Below the pieces are notes generated by a model. It had not been told where the DNA came from. It did no database searches and saw nothing but the letters and a program-made list of their open reading frames with translations. Below are positions 34,395-42,296 of a stretch of 64,000 nt of DNA, one piece after another. The DNA is taken from the NCBI RefSeq assembly GCF_031179285.1, contig NZ_JAPSHY010000003.1, positions 62,001 through 126,000 on the forward strand, read 5' to 3'. Made by a program: the position numbers and the translations under genes. This stretch comes from Microbacterium sp. GTDB taxonomy: Bacteria > Actinomycetota > Actinomycetes > Actinomycetales > Microbacteriaceae. Positions within the stretch are counted from its first letter, which is position 1; every line of letters starts with the position of its first letter.

Positions 34395-34422
34395 TTGACG
34401 GGCGGCATCCCTCGCGGATGCT
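34395..34422 (+). promoter_or_regulatory. Promoter of tRNA-Gln and glmU
   Basis: TTGACG (34395-34400) and GATGCT (34417-34422) are 16 bases apart, placing the start of transcription at or just before the first base of the tRNA at 34427. Confidence 0.5.
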
Positions 34423-34426
34423 GCGG

Positions 34427-34498
34427 TCCGCCGTGGTGTAATGGCAGCACGACAGCCTTTGGAGCTGTTAGGTCTAGGTTCGAGTCCTGGCGGCGGAG
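34427..34498 (+). tRNA. tRNA-Gln (UUG)
   Basis: A 72-base cloverleaf. Acceptor arms TCCGCCG and CGGCGGA pair perfectly, the D arm holds GGTGTAATGGCAGC, the anticodon stem ACAGC/GCTGT encloses the loop CTTTGGA with anticodon TTG, and the T arm has GGTTCGAGTCC. The discriminator base is G. The CCA end is not encoded. The glmU ATG begins two bases after the discriminator. Confidence 0.95.
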
Positions 34499-34499
34499 C

Positions 34500-35930
34500 A
34501 TGACTGGGAACAATCTCGCCATCATCGTCCTCGCCGCAGGCCAGGGCACCCGCATGAAGTCCCGCCTTCCGAAGGTGCTGCACGCGATCGGCGGGCGCCC
34601 GCTCGTCGGTCACGTGCTCACGACCGCCGGCCGGCTCGGCGCCGACCACATCGAGGTCGTGGTGCGGCACGAACGCGACCAGGTCGTCGGAGCGCTCAGC
34701 GAGGCATACCCCGAAGCGATCTTCGTCGACCAGGACGATATCCCCGGCACGGGACGCGCGGTGCAGGTGGCGGTCGACGCTCTGCCGCAGGACTTCGACG
34801 GCGATGTGCTCGTTCTCTCGGGCGACTGCCCGCTTGCCGATGCGGACACCCTGCAGGCATTCCTCGCCGCGCACAGGAAAGCGGATGCCGCGGCGACGCT
34901 CATGACCGCCGTGGTGGACGACCCGACCGGCTACGGCCGCGTGATCCGCGATGCGGACGGGGGCGTGGATCGCATCGTCGAGCAGAAGGACGCCAGCGAC
35001 GACGAGATCGCGGTTCGCGAGATCAACGCCGGGATGTACGTCTTCCGCGTCGGTGTGCTGCGCGAGTACCTTCCGGCGGTCGGTGTGGACAACGCGCAGG
35101 GAGAGATGTACCTCACCGATGTCCCCGGCATGCTTCGGCGCGACGGGGGCCGGGTCGCGGCATCCGTCGTGTCCGACGTCACGGTCACGTTCGGCGTGAA
35201 CGACCGCGCCCAGCTCGCCGAGGTCGGGCGGCTCCTCAACGCGCGCATCGTGCGGCGCTGGCAGCTCGAGGGGGTCACGATCATCGACCCCGCGACGACA
35301 TGGATCGACGACGACGCGACCCTGTCGGCCGACGTCACGCTCCTGCCGAACACGCACCTGCTGGGGGCGACCGTCGTCGCTCCGGGAGCCCTCATCGGTC
35401 CCGACACCACCCTGGTCGACTGCGAGGTCGGCGAAGACGCTGTGGTCCGCCGCACCGATGCCACCCTCGCCGTCATCGGGCCCAAGGCCACGGTCGGACC
35501 GTTCTCGTTCCTCCGTGCCGGCACGGTGCTGGGCGCCGGCGGCAAGATCGGCGCGTATGTCGAGACCAAGAACGCCGAGATCGGCGATGGCAGCAAGGTG
35601 CCGCACCTGTCGTACGTCGGCGACGCCACGATCGGTCGCGGTGTGAACCTCGGCGCGAGCACGATCACGGCCAACTACGACGACGTGAACAAGCACCGCA
35701 CCGAGATCGGCGACGAGGTCCACACCGGCTCGCATACGGTGCTCGTCGCTCCCGTTAGGCTGGGAGCAGGTGCGAAGACCGGTGCAGGCGCCGTCGTCCG
35801 CAAGGATGTTCCCGCGGGCGCCCTGGCCATGACCGTCGCCCCTCAGCGCAACATCGAGGGGTGGGTCGAGAAGAACAGAGCAGGCACGGGCGCGGCGGAT
35901 GCTGCAGCCCGAGAGAAATCGGCGGAATAG
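34500..35930 (+). CDS. glmU: Bifunctional glucosamine-1-phosphate N-acetyltransferase / UDP-GlcNAc pyrophosphorylase
   Basis: Cytoplasmic enzyme of 476 residues that makes UDP-GlcNAc for peptidoglycan. Residues 1-230 are the uridylyltransferase (LAAGQGTRMKSRLPKVLH, later DVPGMLRRDGG). From about 255 a left-handed parallel beta-helix with hexapeptide repeats forms the acetyltransferase (GPFSFLRAGTVL, YVETKNAEIG, TITANYDDVNKHRTEIGD). The ATG at 34500 must be the start, because the next Met lies inside the nucleotide-binding motif. It begins one base after the tRNA-Gln 3' end, so its only ribosome-binding sequence is the tRNA acceptor stem. prs follows after 6 bases. Confidence 0.96.
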   Translation: MTGNNLAIIVLAAGQGTRMKSRLPKVLHAIGGRPLVGHVLTTAGRLGADHIEVVVRHERDQVVGALSEAYPEAIFVDQDDIPGTGRAVQVAVDALPQDFDGDVLVLSGDCPLADADTLQAFLAAHRKADAAATLMTAVVDDPTGYGRVIRDADGGVDRIVEQKDASDDEIAVREINAGMYVFRVGVLREYLPAVGVDNAQGEMYLTDVPGMLRRDGGRVAASVVSDVTVTFGVNDRAQLAEVGRLLNARIVRRWQLEGVTIIDPATTWIDDDATLSADVTLLPNTHLLGATVVAPGALIGPDTTLVDCEVGEDAVVRRTDATLAVIGPKATVGPFSFLRAGTVLGAGGKIGAYVETKNAEIGDGSKVPHLSYVGDATIGRGVNLGASTITANYDDVNKHRTEIGDEVHTGSHTVLVAPVRLGAGAKTGAGAVVRKDVPAGALAMTVAPQRNIEGWVEKNRAGTGAADAAAREKSAE

Positions 35931-35936
35931 GCGGAC

Positions 35937-36971
35937 ATGGCGCGCAAGAAGAAGACGGTCGATCTGGATCGCGACAACGGCATCGCGCCAGGACTGGTCG
36001 CCAAGACCAAGAAGCGCCTCGTCGTCGCCGGTGGCCGCTCGCACCCAGAGCTGACCGCAGCCGTCGCCAAGGGCCTCGGCACGGAGATCGCGCCGACCGA
36101 GCACCGCACCTTCGCGTCGGGCGAGATCTATGCGCGCTTCGAGGTCTCCATCCGCGGGTGCGATCTGTTCCTCATCCAGACCTTCGGCGAACCGGTCAAC
36201 GAGTGGCTCATGGAGACGCTCATCATGATCGATGCCGCCAAGCGCGCATCCGCCAAGCGCATCACCGTGGTCGCCCCCTACTATCCGTACTCCCGCCAGG
36301 ACAAGAAGGGGCGGGGGCGCGAGCCGATCAGCGCGCGTCTGGTCGCCGACCTGCTGAAGACGGCGGGAGCGGACCGCGTCATGAGCGTGGATCTGCACGC
36401 CGCCCAGATCCAGGGATTCTTCGACGGCCCCGTCGACCACCTCTTCGCGAAGCCGGTGCTGCTCGACCACTTCCAGCGCACCCTCACCGCCGAGGACCGC
36501 GAGATCCTCACGGTCGTCTCGCCCGACATGGGGCGCGTACGCGTCGCCGACACCTGGTCCGACAGCCTGGGTGCACCACTGGCGATCATCCACAAGCGTC
36601 GCGACCCGAAGGTCGCCAACCAGGTCTCCGTCCATGAGATCGTCGGCACCGTCGAGGGACGCACGTGCCTGCTCGTCGACGACATGATCGACACCGGCGG
36701 CACGATCGTCAAGGCGGCGCAGGCGCTCAAGGCCGCCGGTGCCGAGCGCGTGATCGTCGCGGCCACCCACGCGATCTTCAGCGACCCGGCGAACGAGCGT
36801 CTTCAGGACGCGTCCATCGACGAGGTCGTCGTCACAGACACCATTCCGCTCACCGAATCGCGGCGATGGGACAAGCTCACGATCCTCCCGATCGCACCCC
36901 TTCTCGCCCGAGCGATCCGCGAGGTCTTCGAGGATGGCTCCGTGACGAGCATGTTCGGCGGCGACGCGTAA
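35937..36971 (+). CDS. prs: Ribose-phosphate pyrophosphokinase (PRPP synthetase)
   Basis: Enzyme of 344 residues that makes PRPP from ribose 5-phosphate and ATP. The PRPP-binding loop is CLLVDDMIDTGGTIV, the catalytic flexible loop includes VVSPDMGRVRVAD, and YYPYSRQDKKGRGREPISARL is the class I signature. About 20 extra N-terminal residues (RKKKTVDLDRDNG) precede the core, compared with E. coli. It follows glmU by 6 bases, the usual actinobacterial glmU-prs pair, which supplies precursors for nucleotides and cell wall. Confidence 0.96.
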   Translation: MARKKKTVDLDRDNGIAPGLVAKTKKRLVVAGGRSHPELTAAVAKGLGTEIAPTEHRTFASGEIYARFEVSIRGCDLFLIQTFGEPVNEWLMETLIMIDAAKRASAKRITVVAPYYPYSRQDKKGRGREPISARLVADLLKTAGADRVMSVDLHAAQIQGFFDGPVDHLFAKPVLLDHFQRTLTAEDREILTVVSPDMGRVRVADTWSDSLGAPLAIIHKRRDPKVANQVSVHEIVGTVEGRTCLLVDDMIDTGGTIVKAAQALKAAGAERVIVAATHAIFSDPANERLQDASIDEVVVTDTIPLTESRRWDKLTILPIAPLLARAIREVFEDGSVTSMFGGDA

Positions 36972-37062
36972 CAGAGCGGTCAGGCACAGCCCGCGCATAG
37001 GGTCGGTGCATACCTTCGAGCACGACGCGGTGACGCAACCATTCAGCTCCAGGAGGACTGCC

Positions 37063-37530
37063 ATGACTCGCACGACCGTTCCGACGACCGTCCGCGCTGG
37101 AGCCGCCGCGATGGGCGTGGCAGGGATCCTGCTGCTCGCCGGCTGCGCCGGCGCTGAGCCTGCGGGCGGCGACGAGCCTGCGGGCGGCGCGGGCACCGAA
37201 CCGTCGACGCAGGATGCGGGCGGCGGCTCCGGCGAGTACGAAGACGGCACCTACACCGCCGAGGGTTCGTATCAGACGCCGGAGACCGTGGAGAAGATCT
37301 CGGTCACGCTCACGCTCGCCGACGGTGTCGTCACGGACGTCGAGGTCACCGGCGACCCCCAGGCCCCCGAGACCGAGCGCTATCAGGGCGAGTTCATCGA
37401 CGGCATCGCGGAGGTCGTCGAAGGTGTCGCGATCGACGATCTGGACGTCGACCGCGTGGCCGGTTCGTCGCTCACGAGCGGTGGATTCAACCAGGCGGTC
37501 GAGACCATCAAGGAAGAGGCCGCGGCCTAG
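37063..37530 (+). CDS. FMN-binding lipoprotein (FMN_bind domain)
   Basis: Exported lipoprotein of 155 residues. The signal ends in the lipobox LLAGC (lipidated Cys28) and is followed by a disordered Gly/Glu/Pro linker containing a short repeat (EPAGG twice). The FMN_bind domain spans about residues 58-152 (YEDGTYTAEGSY, VTLTLADGVVTDVEVTGD). The residue to which FMN is usually linked lies in an SGAT-type motif; here the matching place reads AGSS (133-136), with Ser136 in the acceptor position. AGGAGG lies 6 bases before the ATG. The next gene, apbE, encodes the enzyme that would attach FMN. Probably the surface electron carrier of this locus. Confidence 0.85.
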   Translation: MTRTTVPTTVRAGAAAMGVAGILLLAGCAGAEPAGGDEPAGGAGTEPSTQDAGGGSGEYEDGTYTAEGSYQTPETVEKISVTLTLADGVVTDVEVTGDPQAPETERYQGEFIDGIAEVVEGVAIDDLDVDRVAGSSLTSGGFNQAVETIKEEAAA

Positions 37531-37539
37531 GCGAGCACC

Positions 37540-38421
37540 GTGGCGGTCTGGCGATTCGACGCGATCGGCACCCGCTGGGAGATCGTGTCGGACGAGCAGC
37601 TCGACGCGGACAACCGCGCAGCCGTGTCGGCGGCGGTCGAAGGCTTCGACCGGACGTGGTCCCGCTTCCGCGCCGATTCGGACGTGCATCGTCTGAGCGT
37701 GAGCGCGGGCTCGCTGGAGTCGCCGGACGCAGGGCCCATGCTCGACACCTATCGCGAACTCTCCGACGCGACCGGCGGTGCGGTGAATCCGCTGGTCGGG
37801 AACAGCCTCAGCGCGCTCGGCTACGACCCCGGCTACTCCCTCGTCGCGGGCGAGCCGCTCGCCGCCCCCGTCGACTGGGCCCGTCGTCTGCAGTGGTCGC
37901 CGGGACGGGCGACCCTCGCAGATCCGTCCCAGATCGACGTCGGTGCACTCGGCAAGGGCCGTCTGGTGGATCTGGTCTTCGACGTGCTGGCTGCAGTGGA
38001 CGGCGACCTCGTTGTCGACGCGGGAGGCGACCTGCGGGTGCGCGGCGGATCGATCCGTGTCGGCCTGGAGCATCCGTACGACGCCGCGAAGGCCATCGGG
38101 GTCGTCACCCTGCAGGACGCGGCCCTGTGCGCGTCCGCCGTCAACCGCCGGGCCTGGGGGAGCGGGCTTCATCATGTGCTCGACGCCCGCACCGGTGAAC
38201 CGGTGCGCACCTGGGCGGCGACCTGGGCGATCGCCTCCGATGCGATGTCGGCGGATGCTGCGGCGACGGCGCTCTTCTTCGACGGCGGTGCACGCCTGGC
38301 GGCATCCTGGGGTGTCGAATGGGTCAGGATGGCCACAGACGGACGGGTGGAGCGGTCGCCGGGCTGCCCTGCCGAGTTGTTCACCTCGGGCGCTCGGCTG
38401 CGCCCCGCGACGTCGAAGTAG
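37540..38421 (+). CDS. apbE: FAD:protein FMN transferase
   Basis: ApbE-family flavinyltransferase of 293 residues that transfers FMN from FAD to a Thr or Ser of a target protein with Mg2+. The N-terminal core FDRTWSRFRADSDVHRLS, the IDVGALGKGRLVD loop, DAGGDLRVRGG and the C-terminal metal region SDAMSADAAATALFF are conserved. It has no signal peptide or lipobox, so it acts in the cytoplasm or is unusual in location; many other ApbE proteins are exported. The GTG start lies 9 bases after the FMN-binding lipoprotein, its obvious substrate. Confidence 0.9.
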   Translation: MAVWRFDAIGTRWEIVSDEQLDADNRAAVSAAVEGFDRTWSRFRADSDVHRLSVSAGSLESPDAGPMLDTYRELSDATGGAVNPLVGNSLSALGYDPGYSLVAGEPLAAPVDWARRLQWSPGRATLADPSQIDVGALGKGRLVDLVFDVLAAVDGDLVVDAGGDLRVRGGSIRVGLEHPYDAAKAIGVVTLQDAALCASAVNRRAWGSGLHHVLDARTGEPVRTWAATWAIASDAMSADAAATALFFDGGARLAASWGVEWVRMATDGRVERSPGCPAELFTSGARLRPATSK

Positions 38422-38435
38422 GAAAGAGTGGAACC

Positions 38436-40007
38436 GTGATCTCATCTCTCACCGCCCTTCGCCAGCGGATCCTCGCGCTGCTCGGCGCCATCTCGATGTA
38501 CCGGCTCGTGCTCTTCGCCCTCCTCGCTCTGGCGGTCATCGCACTGGGGCTGTCGTTGTTCGATCTCGTCTCGCCGGACCCACTCGCGATCGCGGCGTCC
38601 TTCGTGGTGCTGGCTGTCGTGATCTGCCTCGTCGATGCCGCAGCGCAGCGGCTGCTGCGCCTGCCGTGGCGCGTCGAGTCGTCGCTGGTCACCGCCCTCA
38701 TCCTCCTGTTCGTGCTGCAGCCGGGAGCGGATCCTGCTGCCCTCGTCGGCCTCGCGCTCGCCGGCGCCGTGGCCAGCATCTCGAAGTACGCGATCGCCTG
38801 GCGCGGCCGGCACATCCTGAACCCTGCGGCTTTCGGGGCCGCCGTCGTGACGATCGTCGGATCGTTGGGCGCATTCGAGTGGCTCGGGACCTCGGCGTCA
38901 TGGTGGGTGGGAACTCCGGCGCTCACGGCCGCCGTGCTCGTGCTCGGACTCGCCGTGCTCTGGCGCACCGAGAAGGTGCGGATCATCGTGGTGTTCCTCA
39001 TCATCGCCGTCGCCACCGCGATCCTGCGCCAGGCCGTTCAGGCACAGCAGTTCGACATCGCGTTCGATCTCATCGCGGCGTTCGAGCTCGCGCTCCTGCA
39101 GTCCCCGTTCCTGTTCCTCGGGGCCTTCATGCTGTCGGAGCCGCTGACGATGCCGCCCCGGCGCTGGCAGCAGTTCTCGGTCGCCGTCCTCGTCGGCGTC
39201 CTGGCAGGCTGGCCGATCCCGGTCGCCGGGCTCTTCACACTGGGGCAGGAGCGGGCGCTGCTGATCGGCAACCTGCTCGCCTTCGCGTTCGCCGTACGAG
39301 GGTCGGTACGCCTAACCCTCGTGAAGCGCGAGCTCATCACCCCGACCGCGCAGCAGCTCACCTTCCGAGCGAAGGGCCGGCTGCGCTTCGTGCCCGGCCA
39401 GTACCTCGAGCTCGACGTGCCGCACCGCCGCCCCGACGCGCGGGGTACGCGCCGCGAGTTCAGCATCGTGTCGGCGCCGGGTGACCTGCCGACGCTGCGC
39501 ATCGCATACAAGGGGGGTGACCAGAAGCATCCGTCCAGCTACAAGCGCGCACTCGCCGCGGCGGAGCCGGGAGCGACGCTGGCCGTCACCGGAACCTGGG
39601 GCGACTTCATCCTTCCCCGTTCGGAATCGCCGGTCCTGATGGTGGCGGCCGGCATCGGCGTCACCCCATTCGTCTCACAGCTGCGCCAGTTGCAGCTGTC
39701 GGGCCAGAGCCGGGATGTCGTGCTCGTGTACGTGGCGGCCACCGCGGCCGAGCTCGCGTTCCGTGAGGAGCTGGCAGCGACCGGCGCCAGAGTGATCGTG
39801 TTCACCAGGGATCGGCCGGGCGATCTGCCCGCGCACTGGTCGTGGGCGGAGGGCGTGCGACTGGATGCACGGGGGCTCGAGCAGGTGGTACCCGACATCG
39901 CCGAGCGTCACGCCTACATCTCGGGCCCGCCGCGGCTCATCGCCGACCTGGCGCCCGCGCTGCAGAAGGCCCGCAGCATCACCACCGACGCCTTCGCCGG
40001 CTACTGA
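38436..40007 (+). CDS. NqrB/RnfD-like membrane domain fused to a ferredoxin-NAD(P)H reductase domain
   Basis: Membrane protein of 523 residues with two parts. Residues 1-290 have about ten helices and carry NqrB/RnfD marks (HILNPAAFGAAVVTI; FLGAFMLSEPLTMPPRRW). Residues 300-523 are a flavodoxin-reductase module: FAD site RREFSIVSAP, NAD(P) site VLMVAAGIGVTPF and the C-terminal ISGPPRLIADLAPAL. The SGAT flavinylation site found in NqrB/RnfD is not visible. The GTG at 38436 follows AGGAAAG and lies 14 bases after apbE. I infer that it takes electrons from NAD(P)H on the inside and passes them through the membrane to the FMN lipoprotein. Confidence 0.85.
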   Translation: MISSLTALRQRILALLGAISMYRLVLFALLALAVIALGLSLFDLVSPDPLAIAASFVVLAVVICLVDAAAQRLLRLPWRVESSLVTALILLFVLQPGADPAALVGLALAGAVASISKYAIAWRGRHILNPAAFGAAVVTIVGSLGAFEWLGTSASWWVGTPALTAAVLVLGLAVLWRTEKVRIIVVFLIIAVATAILRQAVQAQQFDIAFDLIAAFELALLQSPFLFLGAFMLSEPLTMPPRRWQQFSVAVLVGVLAGWPIPVAGLFTLGQERALLIGNLLAFAFAVRGSVRLTLVKRELITPTAQQLTFRAKGRLRFVPGQYLELDVPHRRPDARGTRREFSIVSAPGDLPTLRIAYKGGDQKHPSSYKRALAAAEPGATLAVTGTWGDFILPRSESPVLMVAAGIGVTPFVSQLRQLQLSGQSRDVVLVYVAATAAELAFREELAATGARVIVFTRDRPGDLPAHWSWAEGVRLDARGLEQVVPDIAERHAYISGPPRLIADLAPALQKARSITTDAFAGY

Positions 40008-40024
40008 GCGGGGCTACTGAGCGG
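39999..40024. repeat. Exact 13-base tandem duplication at two convergent stops
   Basis: GGCTACTGAGCGG occurs twice back to back (39999-40011 and 40012-40024). The stop of the reductase fusion lies in the first copy and that of the convergent sensor kinase in the second. Confidence 0.75.
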
Positions 40025-41489
40025 GGCTCCGGAGCGGGATCCGTACCGTGAAGGCGGTGTCTCCCGGTTCACTCGTCACCGAGATGAAGCCGCCGTGCCC
40101 CTCGACGATCGCCTTCGCGATGGCGAGTCCGAGCCCGGTCCCGCCGGTCTGCCGGGCTCTCGAGCTGTCGCCGCGGGCGAACCGTGCGAAGAGCTCCTCG
40201 CGCACGCCCTCGTCGATGCCGGGGCCGTTGTCGCGCACGGTCAGCACCGCATGCTCGTCCTCTTGCGCGACGCTGAGGGTGATCTGCGTGCCCGGTGGGG
40301 TGTGTGTGCGGGCGTTGGCGAGCAGATTCGCGACCACCTGATGCATGCGCCCGGCGTCGCCGACGATGACCACGGGCTCATCCGGCACGTCGACGCTCCA
40401 GTGGTGCTCAGGCGCCGTGGGGCGCGCGTCCGCGAGCTCCTCCAGAGCCAGCTGCGTGAGATCGACCGAGCCGTAGACGAGCTCCTGCCCCTCGTCGAGA
40501 CGGGCCAGCAACAGCAGATCCTCCACGAGCCGGGTCATGCGCAGAGACTGCGCCTGAATGCGCTCCAGCGCCGTGTGGGCGGTGTCGGGCAAGGTGCTGT
40601 CTCGCAGTGACAGCTCGGAGTAGCCGCGGATCGATGCCAGGGGGGTGCGGAGTTCGTGGCTGGCGTCGGCGACGAATCGTCGCATCCGCTCCTCGTTCTT
40701 CTGCCGGGATGCCAGCGACGTGTTCACGTGATCGAGGAGCTTGTTCAGTGAGGCGCCGACCAGACCCGTCTCGGTCCTCGGGTCTGCTTCTGATGCGGGT
40801 ACCCGCTCGGTGATCGAGACCTCTCCGCGATCCAGCGGCTGGTTGGCGACGCGCGTTGCGGTGTTCGCCACCGCGCGGAGCGGCCGAAGCCCCACCCGGA
40901 TGGTGATCGCGGTGGTGAGGGCGAGGAGGATGAGGCCGCCGAGAGTCGCGAGGGCGATGACGGTGAACAGCTGGGTCATCGTCGCCAGGATCTCGCCGCG
41001 GGGAAGGCCCGTGACCACGACGATTCCGCCGGCGGTCTTCGTCACCGCCAGACGGAACGAACCGAGGTCCGAGATCGACACCGACGCGTTGGCGGACTCG
41101 TGTACGGCATCCCTCAGCTCGTCGAGCTGGGCGGCGGAGAGGTCCGTGTCACCCTTCGCAGTGACCACCGCGCCGCTGATTCCACCACCGGGACTGGAGA
41201 TCGCCAGGAGGAAATCGGGTCCGCGCAGCGGGGTGGCCGCGAGGAAGTTCTGCACCGTGATCTCCGACCCGGGCTCTGTGCCGAAGAATGCCCAGTCCTG
41301 CACGAATGCGGTCGTTCGTGAAGCAAAGGAGCGCACCTGGGCGTCGAGGCGTTCCTCGAGCGACTGCCCGAGCGTCGCACTCGTGATGACGGCCACGATG
41401 ACGAGGATGAGCGAGACGAACCCGATCACGGCGGTCATCAGCCGTGTCTGCAGGCTCATCGGCCGTCGGGTCATCCCCGACGAGTTCAC
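40014..41489 (-). CDS. Two-component sensor histidine kinase
   Basis: Membrane kinase of 491 residues. Helix 1 (about residues 16-40) and helix 2 (about 172-196) flank an extracytoplasmic sensor region with no recognised fold. Then come a HAMP linker, a HisKA domain with the phospho-acceptor His in ADASHELRTPLASIRGYSEL, and a HATPase domain (VANLLANARTHTP, DNGPGID, GGTGLGLAIAKAI). The GTG start overlaps the response regulator stop by 4 bases (GTGA), so the pair is coupled. It resembles TcrY/MprB-type actinobacterial kinases. It converges with the flavin electron-transfer genes; a functional link is possible but unproven. Confidence 0.92.
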   Translation of the reverse strand: MNSSGMTRRPMSLQTRLMTAVIGFVSLILVIVAVITSATLGQSLEERLDAQVRSFASRTTAFVQDWAFFGTEPGSEITVQNFLAATPLRGPDFLLAISSPGGGISGAVVTAKGDTDLSAAQLDELRDAVHESANASVSISDLGSFRLAVTKTAGGIVVVTGLPRGEILATMTQLFTVIALATLGGLILLALTTAITIRVGLRPLRAVANTATRVANQPLDRGEVSITERVPASEADPRTETGLVGASLNKLLDHVNTSLASRQKNEERMRRFVADASHELRTPLASIRGYSELSLRDSTLPDTAHTALERIQAQSLRMTRLVEDLLLLARLDEGQELVYGSVDLTQLALEELADARPTAPEHHWSVDVPDEPVVIVGDAGRMHQVVANLLANARTHTPPGTQITLSVAQEDEHAVLTVRDNGPGIDEGVREELFARFARGDSSRARQTGGTGLGLAIAKAIVEGHGGFISVTSEPGDTAFTVRIPLRSPAQ

Positions 41490-42208
41490 TGCGGTGCCTT
41501 GATCATGTATCCTACGCCTCGGACGGTGTGCAGCAGCGGCGTGCGGCCCGCGTCGATCTTCTTGCGGAGATAGGAGATGTACAACTCGACGACGGATGAC
41601 TTGCCGCCGAAGTCATAGCTCCACACCCGATCCAGGATCTGCGCCTTCGACAGCACTCGGCGCTCGTTGCGCATCAGGTAGCGCAGCAGTTCGAACTCGG
41701 TGGCGGTCAGGTCGATCTCGACGCCGTCGCGGATCACCTCATGGCTGTCCTCGTTGAGGGTGAGGTCCGCGACCCGCAGAATCGATTGACCCTCGTCGGC
41801 CGTCGCGTGTCCGGTGCGACGGATGATCGCTCGCAGGCGCGCGATGACCTCCTCCAGGCTGAACGGCTTGGTGACGTAGTCGTCACCGCCGGCGGTGAGG
41901 CCGGCAACTCGGTCACCGACGGCATCCTTCGCGGTGAGGAAGAGCACCGGCACGAGGTTGCCGGATTCCCGCAGCCGCTTCAGCACCGACATCCCGTCGA
42001 GGTCGGGCATCATGATGTCGAGCACGAGGGCATCGGGCTCGAACTCGCGAGCGACCTGGAGCGCCTCGAGGCCCGATGAGGCGGTCCGAACCTCCCAGCC
42101 CTCCATCCGCAGCGCCATCGCGAGCAGATCCGTGAGCATCTGCTCGTCGTCCACAGCGAGGATGCGAAGCGGGGATCCGTCGGCGCGGTGAAGGTCAGGC
42201 TGTGTCAT
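41486..42208 (-). CDS. Two-component response regulator, OmpR family
   Basis: DNA-binding regulator of 240 residues. The receiver domain (about residues 14-128) has the acidic pair DD (20-21), phospho-Asp64 in LVLDIMMPDL and the Lys of YVTKPF. The C-terminal winged helix (about 145-238) has TEFELLRYLMRNERRVLSK and VVELYISYLRKKID. The ATG at 42208 is preferred over one 21 bases upstream because CAGAAT (42215-42220) lies 6 bases before it. Direct repeats just upstream (42230-42257) look like its own binding site. It is translated together with the kinase that follows. Confidence 0.9.
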   Translation of the reverse strand: MTQPDLHRADGSPLRILAVDDEQMLTDLLAMALRMEGWEVRTASSGLEALQVAREFEPDALVLDIMMPDLDGMSVLKRLRESGNLVPVLFLTAKDAVGDRVAGLTAGGDDYVTKPFSLEEVIARLRAIIRRTGHATADEGQSILRVADLTLNEDSHEVIRDGVEIDLTATEFELLRYLMRNERRVLSKAQILDRVWSYDFGGKSSVVELYISYLRKKIDAGRTPLLHTVRGVGYMIKAPQ

Positions 42209-42229
42209 GACTCCATTCTGAGGAATCAT

Positions 42230-42257
42230 CTATGGAGTTCCTATGGAGACCGCTATG
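42230..42257. promoter_or_regulatory. Direct repeats, probable response-regulator binding site
   Basis: CTATGGAG occurs at 42230-42237 and again at 42241-42248, exactly 11 bases apart, and a shortened copy CTATG follows at 42253-42257. Repeats spaced by one helical turn are the usual target of OmpR-family dimers. The site lies 22-50 bases upstream of the regulator's ATG. Confidence 0.5.
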
Positions 42258-42296
42258 CCTCCGCTGTGAGGTGGGCGGCGAAGAGCGGACTTGCGG

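Noticed and set aside
34427..34498. tRNA-Gln as an integration site of a mobile element
   Set aside because: glmU follows directly, no integrase is nearby and no second copy of the tRNA 3' end is seen in the window.
37150..37200. Short tandem repeat encoding EPAGG twice in the FMN lipoprotein
   Set aside because: Real, but it is an ordinary low-complexity linker after a lipobox and does not need a separate explanation.
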